Positions 43,137 to 54,215 are shown, numbered from the stretch's first letter. The stretch: DNA of 64,000 nucleotides from Symbiodinium microadriaticum (GCA_001939145.1 LSRX01000059.1:883218-947217), one strand, 5' to 3'. Program-made: numbers and translations. The notes: generated by a model not told the origin, from the sequence alone.

Positions 43137-43777
43137 AGCTTCCGTGCAGCAAAGCGCCTGTTAGAAAACCAGATCAGCCCTGCGTCACCAGGAGCGTTCA
43201 GTACAAAGAGCGGGCTGTCTGAGTGCCAAAATGAAACGGAGCCCTTGCAGGGCCACCCGCCCCCGATTGGAGTGACGTGATCTCTGCGCGTTCATCGGCG
43301 GACCTCTAGACCAGATAGGCGACGAGCAAACCGTCCAAGAGACAGATGCCACGCTGAAGGTCCAGGTGTCTCAACAGAACGTCCAGCCTTCAACATAAGG
43401 GGGTTTATATGGGATTTCGCTCTCCTAACATTTGCTTGTGGGCTTTTTGGGGGGCCCCTCTGGAAGCATAGTCGAGAATCTTTCGGGTCTGGGTTCGTAC
43501 TTGACACAGACCAAGCATCATAAAACCTTAAAGCCTGAAACCTCATCAGCCGGTGCTTAGGGGTTCCGGGTTGGAGATAAAGCCGAAACCACTGCAAGGC
43601 CGGGCCAAGGTCCAACTTTCCCGCGGTCCAAACCGGGAGATGTTTCTGATCAACGCAGCATCTAGTGTTTACGGCGTTTACGGCCTACTAGGCGCTTCGT
43701 CCGTAGGTTTGGGGTTAGCTTGGTCTCTAGGGATTAGGGACCAGGTTACAGCTGAGGGCTTGTTGATTTGGGGTAAC
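43137..43777. other. Mostly unique sequence, no gene recognised
   Basis: A 107-codon minus frame (43292-43615) and a 78-codon plus frame (43553-43789) overlap at their ends; both lack recognised motifs. The minus product is Arg/Pro/Leu rich. Confidence 0.4.
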
Positions 43778-43880
43778 TCTAAACCCTAAACCCTCAACTC
43801 TACTGTAAACCCTAAACCCTCAACTCTAAACCCTAAACCCTCAACTCTAAACCCTAAACCCTCAACCCCAAACCCTCTTC
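43778..43880. repeat. 21-bp CCCTAAA-derived tandem repeat
   Basis: Four units of about 21 bp: AACTCTAAACCCTAAACCCT plus C. The unit is three heptamers, one of them changed (CAACTCT). Confidence 0.85.
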
Positions 43881-44274
43881 TTGGTTGATTTGGGGCTTGC
43901 TCTTCTTGGTTGGGTGGAAATTTGCTCCACGGGAGGGCCTGGTTATTTCAGTGTTCTCTAGGGCTCTAGGGCCTGCTTCTACCCCCCCCCCCCCCAGGCA
44001 GTACTCGCTGTCGAGGTGGGAGTGAGGACTCTAAAAGGGGCTCAGACCAAGTCGTAGGACTACGCCTACGCTCTACTGGGCAGGCATAGTCGTGGCCTAG
44101 CTTGACAGATTAAGAGAAACTGACGAGTGTAAGCCTTAAGCCCTAAAAACATTTACACCCCAAACCGTGCAGCCTGAACCGGAACACTAAATCCCGAAAC
44201 CCCAACCCCGAAACCCTAAACCGACACACTGAATGCTAAACCCCGAAACCCTCCACTATAATTACCTGAAGCTC
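43881..44274. other. No gene seen
   Basis: Includes TCTTGGTTGATTTGGGGCTT with a second TCTTGGTTG 26 bases later, a C15 run at 43981-43995, and degenerate CCCTAAA words from 44130. Confidence 0.5.
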
Positions 44275-44545
44275 TAGACCCTGAACCCTAAACCCTAAGC
44301 CCTAAATCCTAAGCACTGAACCCTAAAACCCTAAACCGTAAGCCCTAAACCCTACACCCTAAACCCTAAACCCAAAGCCCTAAACTCCCTAAACCATAAA
44401 AACCCTATAAGCCCTAAACCCTACACCCTAAACCCTACACCCTAAGCCTAAACCCTAAAACCCTAAACCCTACACCCTAAGCCCTAAACCCTAAAACCCT
44501 AAACCCTAAACCCTATATAAGCCCTAAACCCTGCACCCTGAGCCG
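44275..44545. repeat. Higher-order CCCTAAA array
   Basis: Over thirty CCCTAAA/CCCTACACCCTAAGCC words. The unit TAAGCCCTAAACCCTACACC recurs about every 45-55 bases. Confidence 0.85.
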
Positions 44546-44740
44546 GAACCCGCCGAAAGCTCCCGGGACGCTCCTCGGAACTACAGCTGGGGCCCAGGGT
44601 GGGTCCGGAGAACGTTACCAGCCCACTGAGCTGCCCACCTGTGTCTCTATGGATCTATTTTGGGATTTTGGGTTTAGGATTTTGGGTTTAGGGTTTAGGA
44701 TTTTGGGCGTTGGTTTAGGACTTTTGGTTTAGGGTTTCGG

Positions 44741-44890
44741 GTGGCTGCTGCTTCGGGGGCTTGTGGTTTACTTGTCTGTGCTGCTGTGGGTGGTTTTTTG
44801 GGTTTGGCTGTGCTTGCTGCTGCTTCGGGGGCTTGTGGTTTACTTGTCTGTGCTGCTGTGGGTGGTTTTTTGGGTTTGGCTATGCTTGGA
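44741..44890. repeat. 72-bp tandem duplication, two units
   Basis: Units start at 44744 and 44816 with GCTGCTGCTTCGGGGGCTTG and are identical over nearly 70 bases. Because 72 is 24 codons, both strands stay open: minus 44695-44904 gives a 24-residue Pro/Ala/Lys repeat (KPKKPPTAAQTSKPQAPEAA) and plus 44741-44986 an Ala/Gly/Leu-rich one. The minus product looks like a Pro/Lys-rich linker, but neither is recognised. Confidence 0.85.
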
Positions 44891-46590
44891 GGGCCTATGG
44901 GCATTTGTTGGCTTGAGGGGTTTCTGGTGGCTTTTGATTTCAGGAAGGGTTCTGTGAGGGATGATCTTGTCAGGATGTTGAACTAGGGTGGCGGGCCTTC
45001 TTCTGCTTTAAAGATATCTTCCGGGGGTTTTAACGGTGCAGAAGGATTCTGCCGAGGTTCTGGAAGGGCTTCGCAGGGGTCTTCAAAAAGGGGGTTCATA
45101 GCGGTCCAGCGGTTCTGCAAGGGGTTCAAAGCAGGATCGTTGCGTGAACGCGTTGAAGCTGTAGTCCGGCCTTTCCCACGCCTCAACCCTAAACCCTAAA
45201 CCCTCCACCCTAAACCCTAAACCTTAAACCCTGAATCCTAAACCCTTAAACCCTGAATCCTAAACCCTAAACCCTAGAAGGGAAAACGGATGGATCATGA
45301 GGGTTTGTGAGCTTGTAACATAAACAGCGAGCCCTGAGGTAGAGTAGGTGGAACTCCTTAGGCTCCTAATAGGAAGAGTTCCGTATTTATTTTTTATACG
45401 TTGTTCAGGAACTAGGGCAACTAGGGTTCAGGGTTTAGGGCTGTAGGGCTTCAGGCCTTCAGTGCCATCCTGCAGCGGTTTGAGAGAGGTTGAGTTGGGA
45501 AGGGCCTCGTCTTAGGAATCCGAAATGCTGTTGGGATGGGCTCTTAGGTCTATAGGGGCTTGGCGCTTGGTCTTAAAATCTACTGAGGGTCCTCGGCTAT
45601 CAAAAACCAGGCTGGCATCTACTAGAACCTGCAAAAATCTACGAATTATAGGTCTAAGGTCTTGCTCTGGTTGGGTTGGTCCAATGCATCGTTTGCCTCG
45701 AAAGGGTTTAGGGGTAAGGGTTTAGGGATTTAAGGTGTAAGGGTTTAGGGTTTAGGGGTTTAGGGTTTAAGGGTTTAGGGGTTGAGGGTTTAGCGATGCT
45801 GCCTAGCCCAAACTCAAAACGCCGAACACCCTGAATGCTGACCCCAGACCGAAGCCCCAACGGCTTACCCAGAGCCTTCTCGAGTTTTGGGATTTTGGGT
45901 GGGGGGNNNNGGGGGGCCGTTGGGAATTAAAGTTATGGGGAGTCGGAAGTCGGAAGTCTAATACCTTGAACCGAATCTCCAGTCAAGCACGGAAACCCTC
46001 GAAAATCCAATCCCTTCACGACAGGCAGCATCGCTCGTTGGAGAGCGTTCCTGAGATAGGGGGTCTCGCTATCTCATTCAGGGTGCTTGGGCTTAAAAGC
46101 TTTCGTATCGTGATAGTATTCCACCAGCATTCCGCTATCGTCCCGACATACTTCGCAAAACATACCAAAACCCTGGTTAATAATTGAGACAGCTATCAGG
46201 TAAACACGCGGCCCCTAGGTTTGAGACTGTCTCTCAGCGTTCGATGCCTGCTTGAATCTTCTCTATAGGCTTTCTATAGGGTAGACAATAGTCACTCATG
46301 CACAGCGTGCTTTGCTTGTTGTATCTTCGCAGGAATAGTCCAGGTATCGCCTCCACTTGTTGTATATTGCCTTTCCCACATACCAGGTCTGAGGCCTAAT
46401 TATGACAGGCCCCAGAAAAAAAAATGATAAACAGCGCAGGAGGCAAACGTGCACAACCAACAGCAGCCGCATAGAAGAAGCACCACCAAGACGCCTTATA
46501 CAAAGAGGGTTTTGCAATACACAATGCCTGCATATACGCACAGAAGAAAATAGAAACATATCTACATACACAATTGCAGATTTACAGACA
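44891..46590. other. Gene-poor; telomeric words and a 4-N gap
   Basis: CCCTAAA words at 45182-45280 and TTTAGGG words at 45700-45795. The gap of four N (45907-45910) sits inside a G-run. Small frames on both strands are not recognised. Confidence 0.5.
45907..45910. other. Assembly gap, 4 N in a G-run
   Basis: GGGGGG, four N, GGGGGG: an unresolved homopolymer. Confidence 0.99.
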
Positions 46591-46599
46591 TACATACAC

Positions 46600-46940
46600 A
46601 ATTACAGGCATACATGCATGCATGCATGCATGCATGCATGCATGCATGCATTCGACATGCGTACATCCATCCGTCCATCCATCCCTCCCTCCGTCCATTC
46701 ATTCATCCATCCATCCATCCATTCGTCCATTCATCCATCCCTCCCTGCACCCATCCATCCATCCATCCATGCATGCATGTGTTCGTAACCTAAATACAAA
46801 TGTACGTACAAACCAGGCACACGGCCCACACGCGCGCACACACACACACACACACATCTTCATCCATCCATGCAATCATGTGTACGATCATGCACACGTG
46901 TATGTGCATAGTTATATATATATATATATATATGTATATG
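46600..46940. repeat. Compound microsatellite (CATG, CATC, CA, TA)
   Basis: (CATG)n at about 46612-46651, (CATC)/(CCTC)n at 46665-46770, (CA)n at 46836-46856 and (TA)n at 46914-46933. His/Cys/Met and Pro/Ser/Ile/His openings here are repeat readings. Confidence 0.95.
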
Positions 46941-47620
46941 TAAATGTTTTGCTCGTTAGCTACATCTTGATATTGAAGAAAGTGCAGTACCTGCGATTGC
47001 ATGCAAACTGTGGCAGATGTACCTGCGGTCAAGAGGCGGCCGTTGTCCCAAATGAGTTTTATGTGCGCAGGTTGCGGTGCCACAGGGATATTGGATCCTG
47101 CGTGCTACTATCAAGGGTCGGAATGATTTGACATGGTATTTCCCCTTAGTGCCTGAATGATTTACGTATGTCATGTTAAAGCTACAGTTCCTAAATGAGA
47201 CCCCTACATGACGTGCTCAAGCATTTGGGATACGGCTCAGGCTCTAGGGGCGCTACAGTAGGGGGTTAGCAAACGTTTCTGACTCTGTGGGTATGAAGGC
47301 CCATTCATCATCATAATCATTTGAGTGAGGGTGATTCGCAATCAGTGCCCGGCACTGGTCCTCAAACTGGAAACTCTGCCAACTTTCTCATGCTGTGGGA
47401 AAGCTCGCTGGACAAACCGCAAGTCCTTATAAGCGGAGTGGGTCTACAGTTGAGGCTCTCTTGCTACGAAGACCAATATTACTAATTGATTCGGCTCGTT
47501 CATCACACCTTAGCGTACAGAGGCGCCTGAGCTTCCAAAACAGGGTCCTTATCTTCGTGTTCTTCGGACCTTTCAGGAGATGACTGAGTCGGTAGTGAAG
47601 CCCTGCCTAATCCTAGACCC
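46941..47620. other. Unique sequence, no gene recognised
   Basis: One of the longest stretches with almost no telomeric words. Frames at 46956-47174 (minus) and 47395-47583 (plus) give no recognised product. Confidence 0.45.
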
Positions 47621-47726
47621 TACCACTAGTCTCCATTGTAGTTCCTTTTTTGTGGTTTAGCCAAGGCTATATTTAGGTTCATTTCAAGTAACCCCCGAAA
47701 AGGAGCTGCAATGCAAACTATAGGTA
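47621..47726. mobile_element. Family A hairpin element, copy 7
   Basis: TACCACTAGTCTCCATTGTA at the left and GCTGCAATGCAAACTATAGG then TA at the right, with GCTATATTTAGGTTCATTTC in the core. Confidence 0.75.
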
Positions 47727-47927
47727 TGTCCTAAATCCTTAGACCCTAAACCCCTGAACCCCGAAACCCCAAAACCCGCACAAAACCCTAGACATGACGA
47801 CGCACCCAAGTTCAAAGCAAGCGAAGCAGTCGACCTCAACTCTGAAGTACCCAGAGGCTTCAAGGGAACCCCGCCATCTCCACGCGAAGTTCAGCGAGCC
47901 GCCATCCCAGAACTCCGATACCAACCC

Positions 47928-48018
47928 TAAAGCCCTAAAGCCCTAAACCCCTGAAGCCCTAAATCGGGAGGATTCTCTGGGGATTTTGGAGGGTTTAGGG
48001 TCTATAGGGATTTAGACC
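47928..48018. repeat. 91-bp duplicate, first copy
   Basis: Starts TAAAGCCCTAAAGCCCTAAA and ends TATAGGGATTTAGACC. It is followed by a single N and then an exact copy. Confidence 0.95.
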
Positions 48019-48019
48019 N
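48019..48019. other. Single N between identical 91-bp copies
   Basis: Gap-filling or scaffolding mark; both flanking copies are identical over 91 bp, so the duplication is probably an unmerged contig overlap. Confidence 0.95.
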
Positions 48020-48110
48020 TAAAGCCCTAAAGCCCTAAACCCCTGAAGCCCTAAATCGGGAGGATTCTCTGGGGATTTTGGAGGGTTTAGGGTCTATAGG
48101 GATTTAGACC
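48020..48110. repeat. 91-bp duplicate, second copy
   Basis: Identical base for base to 47928-48018 as far as can be read. A diverged relative (CTCGGAGGATGCTATGGGGA, then TTTTTGGAGGGTTTAGGG) lies at about 48290-48353, so the sequence is also a real dispersed repeat. Confidence 0.95.
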
Positions 48111-49737
48111 CTAAACCCTCAAACTAACTAAACCCTGCTGCCCTAAATCGAACCCTAAACCTTGAACCCTAAACCCTAAGCCCGTTTAACCAAGACTGCT
48201 TGCTGGATCTGGGGAATCCAAGGTTCTGGGTTTCGGTCTCAAGGCCCCCGTAAACCCTGCCCCAAGACCGGAAGACACGAAAAAAGCAACTCGGAGGATG
48301 CTATGGGGATTTTTGGAGGGTTTAGGGTTTAGGGTCTTTAGGGATTTATAGAAGAAGATATGGAGATCTTCTCAGACCCTGAAATTCATGACAGTCCCTA
48401 AACCCTGAAGCCCATAAACCCTAAATTCATGACTAATTCCTAAACCCTAATTCCTAAACCCTAAACCAAAATCCTAAACCCGAAACCCTAAATCCTACCC
48501 TGAACCACAAATCCTAAACCCTAAACCCTAAATTCTAAACCCTACATTCATGACAGCGCCTCCTTGCACAAGGAGGTCGGCAGGCAGCCCAGCAGCACGG
48601 ACCCCCTTCAGGAGCCGCTTCCGTAAACCCCAAAACCCCTAAATCCTGTACTTACCCTAAACCCTAACGCCTATTAACCATGTAATTACCTGAAACCCTA
48701 CACCTAAGCCCCAAGTATCAGAATTGGATTGTATTGATTATTCTTAGGCATTCTATATCAAAGTCCAGAAACCCTAAACCCTAAACTCCAAACCCCAAAC
48801 CCTAAACCCTAAACTCTAAACCCTACACCCTAAACCCTAACCTCTAAACTCAAAACGGTGAGTTTCGCCTGTGTCCCTGAGGGGAGGGGGGGTGATAGGG
48901 GTCAGGGGCGTATGGGAGATTTAGCTTCAGGGTTCAGAGCTTGAGGGGTTTAGGATTTTAGGGTTTAGGCCGTCAGGGATATATGGGGTCCCTAAACCCT
49001 AAACCGAAGTGTTGTGGTTTCGGGTTTGAGGATAGAAAGGAGGAGTGTGCCCTGAGGATTCAGGCCTTTGCTGCGGAGCTGAAGCCCTCGAGGAAGAGCC
49101 CCGATGACTAGAACACCCCGCCTGAATAAGGACTACCATCGGGGTCCTACCACTAGGACCTTGACGGAAAAGGAACACCCTCAACCCTAAACCCTAAACC
49201 CTGAACCCTAAACCCCTAAACCCTAATCCCTACCACGCAAGCCCTTTAAAGAAAGGGGGTTGTTGTCAAGCACGGGTCTACGGTGGATGAAATGAGCCTT
49301 CAAACAAGTCAGGGCCCGAATTACTGCGGGTGAAGCCTTGATGGTGCTTGCCTAGAGCGTTTTGGGGTTCAGGGTTTTTGGGTCTTTAGGTTTTTGTTTT
49401 AGGCCTTTCTAGGGTTTAGAGTTTGGGGTTTTGGGGTTTAGGGTTCATACCCAACATGTGCGTCGGAATCCCACTTTTCTGTGCTCAGTACTTAAATTTA
49501 GGTCAGAAAAGTAGGAAAACTACAACATAAACTCCAAACACGGGCGGGGCATGAGCTGAATGAAGTCGCAGCAGTGCTTGTTGAGGCCATTCTGTGCCAA
49601 GCTCACCAGCTTGCGGATTCACGTATGTTGTTTGAAAGCTAAGTTAGCAAAGGCATGATTAGGCAATTGGTATAACTAGCCATCTCCATCCGAAGGTTAG
49701 CAGGTTCCAACACCGTCAACTTCTATCCCAAACCTAA
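48111..49737. other. Telomere-like words, no gene recognised
   Basis: CCCTAAA derivatives at 48395-48550 and 48775-48860 and TTTAGGG words at 49370-49445. The rest is unique. Confidence 0.5.
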
Positions 49738-49910
49738 ACCCTAAACCCTAAACCCTGTAAACCCTGTAAACCCTGTAAACCCTATAAACCCTATAAGGCC
49801 TATAAGCCCTATAAGCCCTATAAACCCTATAAACCCTATCTATAAGCCAATAAACCCTATAAGCCCTATAAGCCCTATAGGCCCTATAGGCCCTAAGCCC
49901 TAAACCCTGT
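49738..49910. repeat. 9-bp minisatellite (CCCTATAAA/CCCTATAAG)
   Basis: Begins with CCCTAAA units, passes through CCCTGTAAA to CCCTATAAA and CCCTATAAG, and ends in CCCTATAGG. Same unit as 27790-27990 but more decayed. Confidence 0.9.
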
Positions 49911-50250
49911 CAACGGCAGGCCTCCAGGCCCAACGCAGCATCTATCAGCCTGTAGCTCAACCAGCGGCATGACAGCGCTTGGAGCTTAGGGGTTAGGGTT
50001 TAGGCTTTAGGGTTTCGGGTTTTAGGGTTTAGGATTTATCGGGTTTAGGGTATCAGGGATCAGGGTTTAGGATTTATAGGGTTTAGCATTTGAGGCTTTA
50101 GGGTTTAGGATTTAGGGTTTAGGGCTTTAGAGTTCAGGGTTTAGGAATGTTTGGGATTTAGGTTTTGGAGCTTGGGGGGGAATCCATGGCTTCGGGCTTC
50201 ATTCGGAGCCTTAGGTCTTTAAGCCCTCTACAACTAAGGCTGAAGATGTG
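49911..50250. repeat. Degenerate TTTAGGG tract
   Basis: TTTAGGG, TTTCGGG, TTTAGGA and TTTATAGGG words at 49985-50175 in one orientation, then unique sequence. Confidence 0.75.
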
Positions 50251-50289
50251 GGGTAGTTGTCTAAACTAGGGTCCCTTTTAGGGTCCTTT
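50251..50289. mobile_element. Family C element cut by a gap
   Basis: GGGTAGTTGTCTAAACTAGG then GTCCCTTTTAGGGTCCTTT is a family C left arm; the run of N begins where the core should follow. Confidence 0.7.
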
Positions 50290-50534
50290 NNNNNNNNNNN
50301 NNNNNNNNNNNNNNNNNNNNNNNNNNNNNNNNNNNNNNNNNNNNNNNNNNNNNNNNNNNNNNNNNNNNNNNNNNNNNNNNNNNNNNNNNNNNNNNNNNNN
50401 NNNNNNNNNNNNNNNNNNNNNNNNNNNNNNNNNNNNNNNNNNNNNNNNNNNNNNNNNNNNNNNNNNNNNNNNNNNNNNNNNNNNNNNNNNNNNNNNNNNN
50501 NNNNNNNNNNNNNNNNNNNNNNNNNNNNNNNNNN
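50290..50534. other. Assembly gap, 245 N
   Basis: Run of N between a family C left arm and a C-rich telomere-like array. Openings across it are meaningless. Confidence 0.99.
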
Positions 50535-50705
50535 AAACCCCTAAACCCAAAACCCCAAAACCCCTAAACCCAAAACCCCTAAACCCCAAAACCCCTAAAC
50601 CCCTAAACCCAAAACCCCAAAACCCCTAAACCCAAAACCCCAAAACCCCAAAACCCATAAACCCAGAAAAAACAAAACCCTAAACCCCAAAACCCCCAAA
50701 CCTAG
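50535..50705. repeat. CCCCTAAACCCAAAACC array
   Basis: Mix of CCCCTAAA, CCCAAAA and CCCCAAAA words with little else; a telomere-derived array with changed heptamers. Confidence 0.85.
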
Positions 50706-51388
50706 ACTGCGGCGCGGAAGCCCAGAGCCTTCTGTCCTTTTTAGTCAGAGGGTCATCACTGGAGCTCGCAACTACAAACAATCAAGTACCACAAGATTTA
50801 GGGTTTAGGGTTTAGGGTCATGCCTCAACCCTAAACCCATGCAGCCCGTGCTGTGGACGAAAGCAGCGTATTAATTCGGTCTCCTTCCGGAACCTCATCC
50901 TCCGAAAACAAATCAATCTTACCCTGCCTCCCTCCAAACCCTGAAACAAACCCCCTGCCTCACCCGAGACCCTAAACCCAAAACCCTGAACACTAAACCC
51001 TCAACCCGACAAACCCTAAACTCTAAACCCTGAACCCTAAACCCTGAGCCCTAAACCCTGAACCCCAAACAAAAAACAAGGTCAAACCATCGCTGTCGGA
51101 GATGCTGGGCTGGACTGACGCGGACGCGACCCACTTTGTGATAGCCGAACTCTGCAGCCTCAGAGTTCGGCTTTCTGTCGGGACACCCTTTTCAGGGTTT
51201 AGGGGTTTAGGGGTTCAGGGGTTTAGGGTTTAGGGGTTTAGGGGTTCAGGGGTTTAGGGGTTTTACCTGTCCCCTACGCAACCTACCTTTTTTAAGGACT
51301 TGTTTTGAGGAAAGCATAACTTTGGCGAGGGAGGTTTCACTCGTTCAAGAATACTGAGGGATCTTCGAGAAACGTTTACCCTAAACCC
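50706..51388. other. Telomere-like words and a short hairpin, no gene
   Basis: CCCTAAA/CCCTGAA words at 50975-51070 and TTTAGGGG words at 51190-51265. At 51146-51176, AGCCGAACTCTG and CAGAGTTCGGCT form an exact 12-bp inverted repeat with a seven-base loop. Confidence 0.55.
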
Positions 51389-51482
51389 TACCTGGACCCT
51401 AAAGAACCTACCTTTTTAGGGTTCCTTGTTATGTTTTCCTTGTATAAGTCCATAAAAAGGTGGGTTCTTTAGGGTCTAGGTA
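51389..51482. mobile_element. Family D hairpin element, intact copy
   Basis: TACCTGGACCCTAAAGAACC then TACCTTTTTA at the left and TAAAAAGGTGGGTTCTTTAG then GGTCTAGGTA at the right; arms of about 30 bp with three mismatches. The core is GGGTTCCTTGTTATGTTTTC. 94 bp. Confidence 0.85.
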
Positions 51483-51559
51483 ATCCTTTATATACATTCT
51501 GCCAGAAGAGCAAGGGTCCTAACGCGTGGGTACAAAGTTGTTTGGAGGGCTCAGGGTCT

Positions 51560-51795
51560 CAAAGGTCTGGAGTTTAGGGTTTTGGGGTTTCGGGCTTAGA
51601 GTTTTGGGGGTTTTGGGTTTTGGGGTTTCGGGTTTAGAGTTTTGGCGTTTTGGGTTTCGGGGTTTCGGGTTTTGGGGTTTCGGGTTTAGGGTTTTTGGGG
51701 TTTCGGGTTTAGGGCTTTTGGGGTTTCGGGTTTTGGGGTTTCGGGTTTAGGGTTTTGGGGTTTCGGGTTCAGGGTTTCGGGTTTTGGGGTTGCGG
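51560..51795. repeat. TTTAGGG/TTTTGGGG/TTTCGGG array
   Basis: GGGGTTTCGGGTTTAGGGTT and GGGGTTTCGGGTTTTGGGGT alternate. A 74-codon plus frame (51526-51750) is a Gly/Phe/Leu reading of it. Confidence 0.85.
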
Positions 51796-52722
51796 GTCTA
51801 AAACACGAAAGGTCATGGCAAACTTTGTCATGAACCACAAACCTCCTTAATGACATCGGCATTTCAGTTCAATGGAACCCACGAACCAAACCCTGAAGCC
51901 CCAAAGCAAACTACCCTAGGCCCCAGAGTAAGCGCCGTAATTACCGTAACAGCCCTGAGCCCTCAACGCTGCACTAGCCACTACACCCTAAACCCCGAAC
52001 TCTGATCCAAAGCTCTGATGCAACGATGCGACCGCGAAGGCATCGCCCGTCGCCGTGCTGTCACAACCGTCATCACCTGATTTAGGGTTTAAGGTTCAGG
52101 GGTTCGGGGCTTTTTAGGGGCTCGGGGCCTTTAAGGGATGTAAGTGGAGGCTGTTTCGGCTTGTGGCTTCAGGGATGTCGATTTTTTATGCAGGAGCTGC
52201 GGATGATCTGGGCGAGGGTCTCTAAAACAGACTACCGGAAAGCTGAGTCCTTAGCAGGCAGCGGGTTTATTTCCCCTGCCTGCATCTCCAACTGCCCGCT
52301 ACTATTCTGTAGTTTGGGCTGGGGGACTTAATGAAGCCTTTTAAGGCATGCTCGAAGAGAAGTGCCTTGTCGACCCTGTGGTACTACACACTACGACTCA
52401 TGCAAGCTCCCTATACTGGCATGGGGGGGGTCGTTCTTCATTCTCGGTTGCAGCACTTAACTCCAAATTCACCTTCCGCTTCACACGTTCGATCGCTTTT
52501 GTCTGTGGTTTTAAAGGTCTCATGACTCTGTGGTGTAAGGTATCGTGCTGGATAAGGGCTTATGTAGCTGGGCTGGCGGGCTCGTCAAACATAAGGCTTG
52601 GGGGTTTAGCTAATCAACTGTTGCGATGTATAGGTGCCTTGAACCAGGCGATCTGGTGTTGGGGTCTTTGTCCATTATAATCAGAAACGGGACCCCCAGA
52701 AGGAATCACATCGGCATTTAAT
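51796..52722. other. Mostly unique sequence, no gene recognised
   Basis: Two overlapping plus frames (52331-52525 and 52348-52680) have Cys/Leu/Gly-rich products with no domain. A lone family B arm may lie at 52666-52720 (TCCATTATAATCAGAAACGG). Confidence 0.4.
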
Positions 52723-52825
52723 GTAGGGGCCTTAATAATTAGAATAGGGTTTCGGGGGTTCCTTATTTATAATCATTGTATAATATACCCCAAACCCTAT
52801 GCTAATTATTAAGGCCCCTATATTA
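52723..52825. mobile_element. Family B hairpin element, well kept
   Basis: GTAGGGGCCTTAATAATTAG then AATAGGGTTTCGGGGG at the left and ACCCTATGCTAATTATTAAG then GCCCCTA at the right: arms of about 28 bp. About 100 bp. Confidence 0.85.
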
Positions 52826-52941
52826 GGCCCATAGTATCTTGCAGCCCTGGAGTGTTTGAGGCACCCTTCGGCCCTCTTGGCGAGCCAAAGCTGCAGTACA
52901 AGTACACCCAGGCTATACCCTAAACCCTCATCCCTAGCGGG

Positions 52942-53012
52942 CTTTAGGGTTTAGGGGTTTAGGGTTTAGGGTTTAGGGTATAGGGTTTAGGGTTTGGGGT
53001 TTAGGGTTCACT
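52942..53012. repeat. TTTAGGG array
   Basis: Nine to ten TTTAGGG-type words, including TATAGGG and TTTGGGG variants. Confidence 0.85.
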
Positions 53013-53047
53013 AAAGAGTGCTGTAATTGGGTCCTTTCGTGGCCATA

Positions 53048-53119
53048 GAGTATATACAAGTATCTATGTAGGGACTACCTTAAGGCCCAAGTAGATACTG
53101 TGAGGGCACATGGACCCTG
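53048..53119. mobile_element. Family G element, partial
   Basis: GAGTATATACAAGTATCTAT, GGGACTACCTTAAGGCCCAA and GCACATGGACCCTGA follow the right two-thirds of 39704-39809; the left outer end is missing. Confidence 0.6.
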
Positions 53120-53170
53120 AACCCCTAAACCCTAAACCCCAAACCCTGAGCGCCTCAACCCTTAAAGCCC

Positions 53171-53258
53171 CACCTGGACCCTCTGAAACCTACCTTTTCC
53201 AGGCTCCTTATTCTTCTTTGCGTCCAAACAGCCCAAAGTAGGTTCCGTTTAGACACCG
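53171..53258. mobile_element. Family D element, degraded
   Basis: CACCTGGACCCTCTGAAACC then TACCTTTTCC at the left and CAAAGTAGGTTCCGTTTAGA at the right; the core is replaced in part. Confidence 0.55.
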
Positions 53259-53837
53259 GTTGACAAAAAAACGTACTATTTGCGAAGACTTCGAGCCCCA
53301 TGAAAAAATCTCAAACGGTGCTTCCGGGCTTTACAGCCGCAGGGATGTGGGTGCTCCCGGCTGAGGGTTCACACTGATAGTCGCAAAGGGCTAATGACAA
53401 AGGAAGTATTTATACATACATCTTGGTTAGGTTAGGGTCATTGTCTGTTTTTTGATGGGTTGCTCTGGGCCCTCAAAACTGCAACGGTCGAGAACGAGGG
53501 GAAGGGGAAAAACCGCTTCTTTGCTCCTGGGTCGACTTTGGTGGAAATCTTACGGTAAGCCCTCAGGCAACTCCCCAAAGCGTTGGGAGTTCAGGGCTGA
53601 GGGTTCAGGGTTTAGGGCCCTGAAGCCCGAAACCCTAAAGCCTGAACCCCTGAACCGTATACCCTGAGCTATGCCGCGACCCGAGATGATTAGACCCTAA
53701 CCTAGGAGCCGCAGAAAGGGACGATGATAAAACTCCAACCTCCTGAACCAACTTGCAAGAGACCCCCAAACCCTGTAACACTCAAGTAGAAACCTAGAAA
53801 AAAACCGTTAAGTGTCATTTTCAACAGAAATATGGGG
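53259..53837. other. No gene recognised
   Basis: Unique sequence with some telomere-like words at 53600-53670. The plus frame at 53452-53667 is not recognised. Confidence 0.45.
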
Positions 53838-53933
53838 GGGGGTTTCCGAAAATAGGGGCCCTAACATAGTACCCAATAGTAGGATCCTGATTCAGGACCC
53901 AAGAATAAGGTACCCCTTGTTTTCGGAAACTCC
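53838..53933. mobile_element. Family M hairpin element, single copy
   Basis: GGGGGTTTCCGAAAATAGGG at the left and CCCTTGTTTTCGGAAACTCC then C at the right form arms of about 20 bp. The centre GATCCTGATTCAGGACC is itself a small palindrome. No second copy in this window. Confidence 0.65.
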
Positions 53934-54145
53934 CAAAGGAAGACCTCCTTACCCTAAACCCAAAACCCTAAACCTCCTTGCCCAAATCTTCAGCTGCAGC
54001 CCTGTGGCAGTAGCACACGTCGAACCACTGCGTGGTAGGCACGCCACTCGTGAAGGAGGGACCTGCAAGAAGGGGTTTTAAAGGGCTTCATGACGAGATT
54101 TTTAACCCTAAACCCCTAAGGCCCTACACCCAAAAACCTACACCC

Positions 54146-54215
54146 TACCTGGACCCCAAGGAACCTCATGTCCTTATATAAATCCTTAAAGCGGAAGTTA
54201 TTTAGAGCCCAGGTA
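54146..54215. mobile_element. Family D element, short form
   Basis: TACCTGGACCCCAAGGAACC at the left and TTATTTAGAGCCCAGGTA at the right, with TCCTTATATAAATCCTTAAA in the core. About 70 bp, lacking part of the left arm of 51389-51482. Confidence 0.6.

Noticed and set aside
50257..50589. Openings of 95 and 103 codons
   Set aside because: They consist of 245 N plus short ends.
51526..51750. Gly/Phe/Leu-rich 74-codon frame
   Set aside because: It is a translation of a TTTAGGG/TTTCGGG/TTTTGGGG array.
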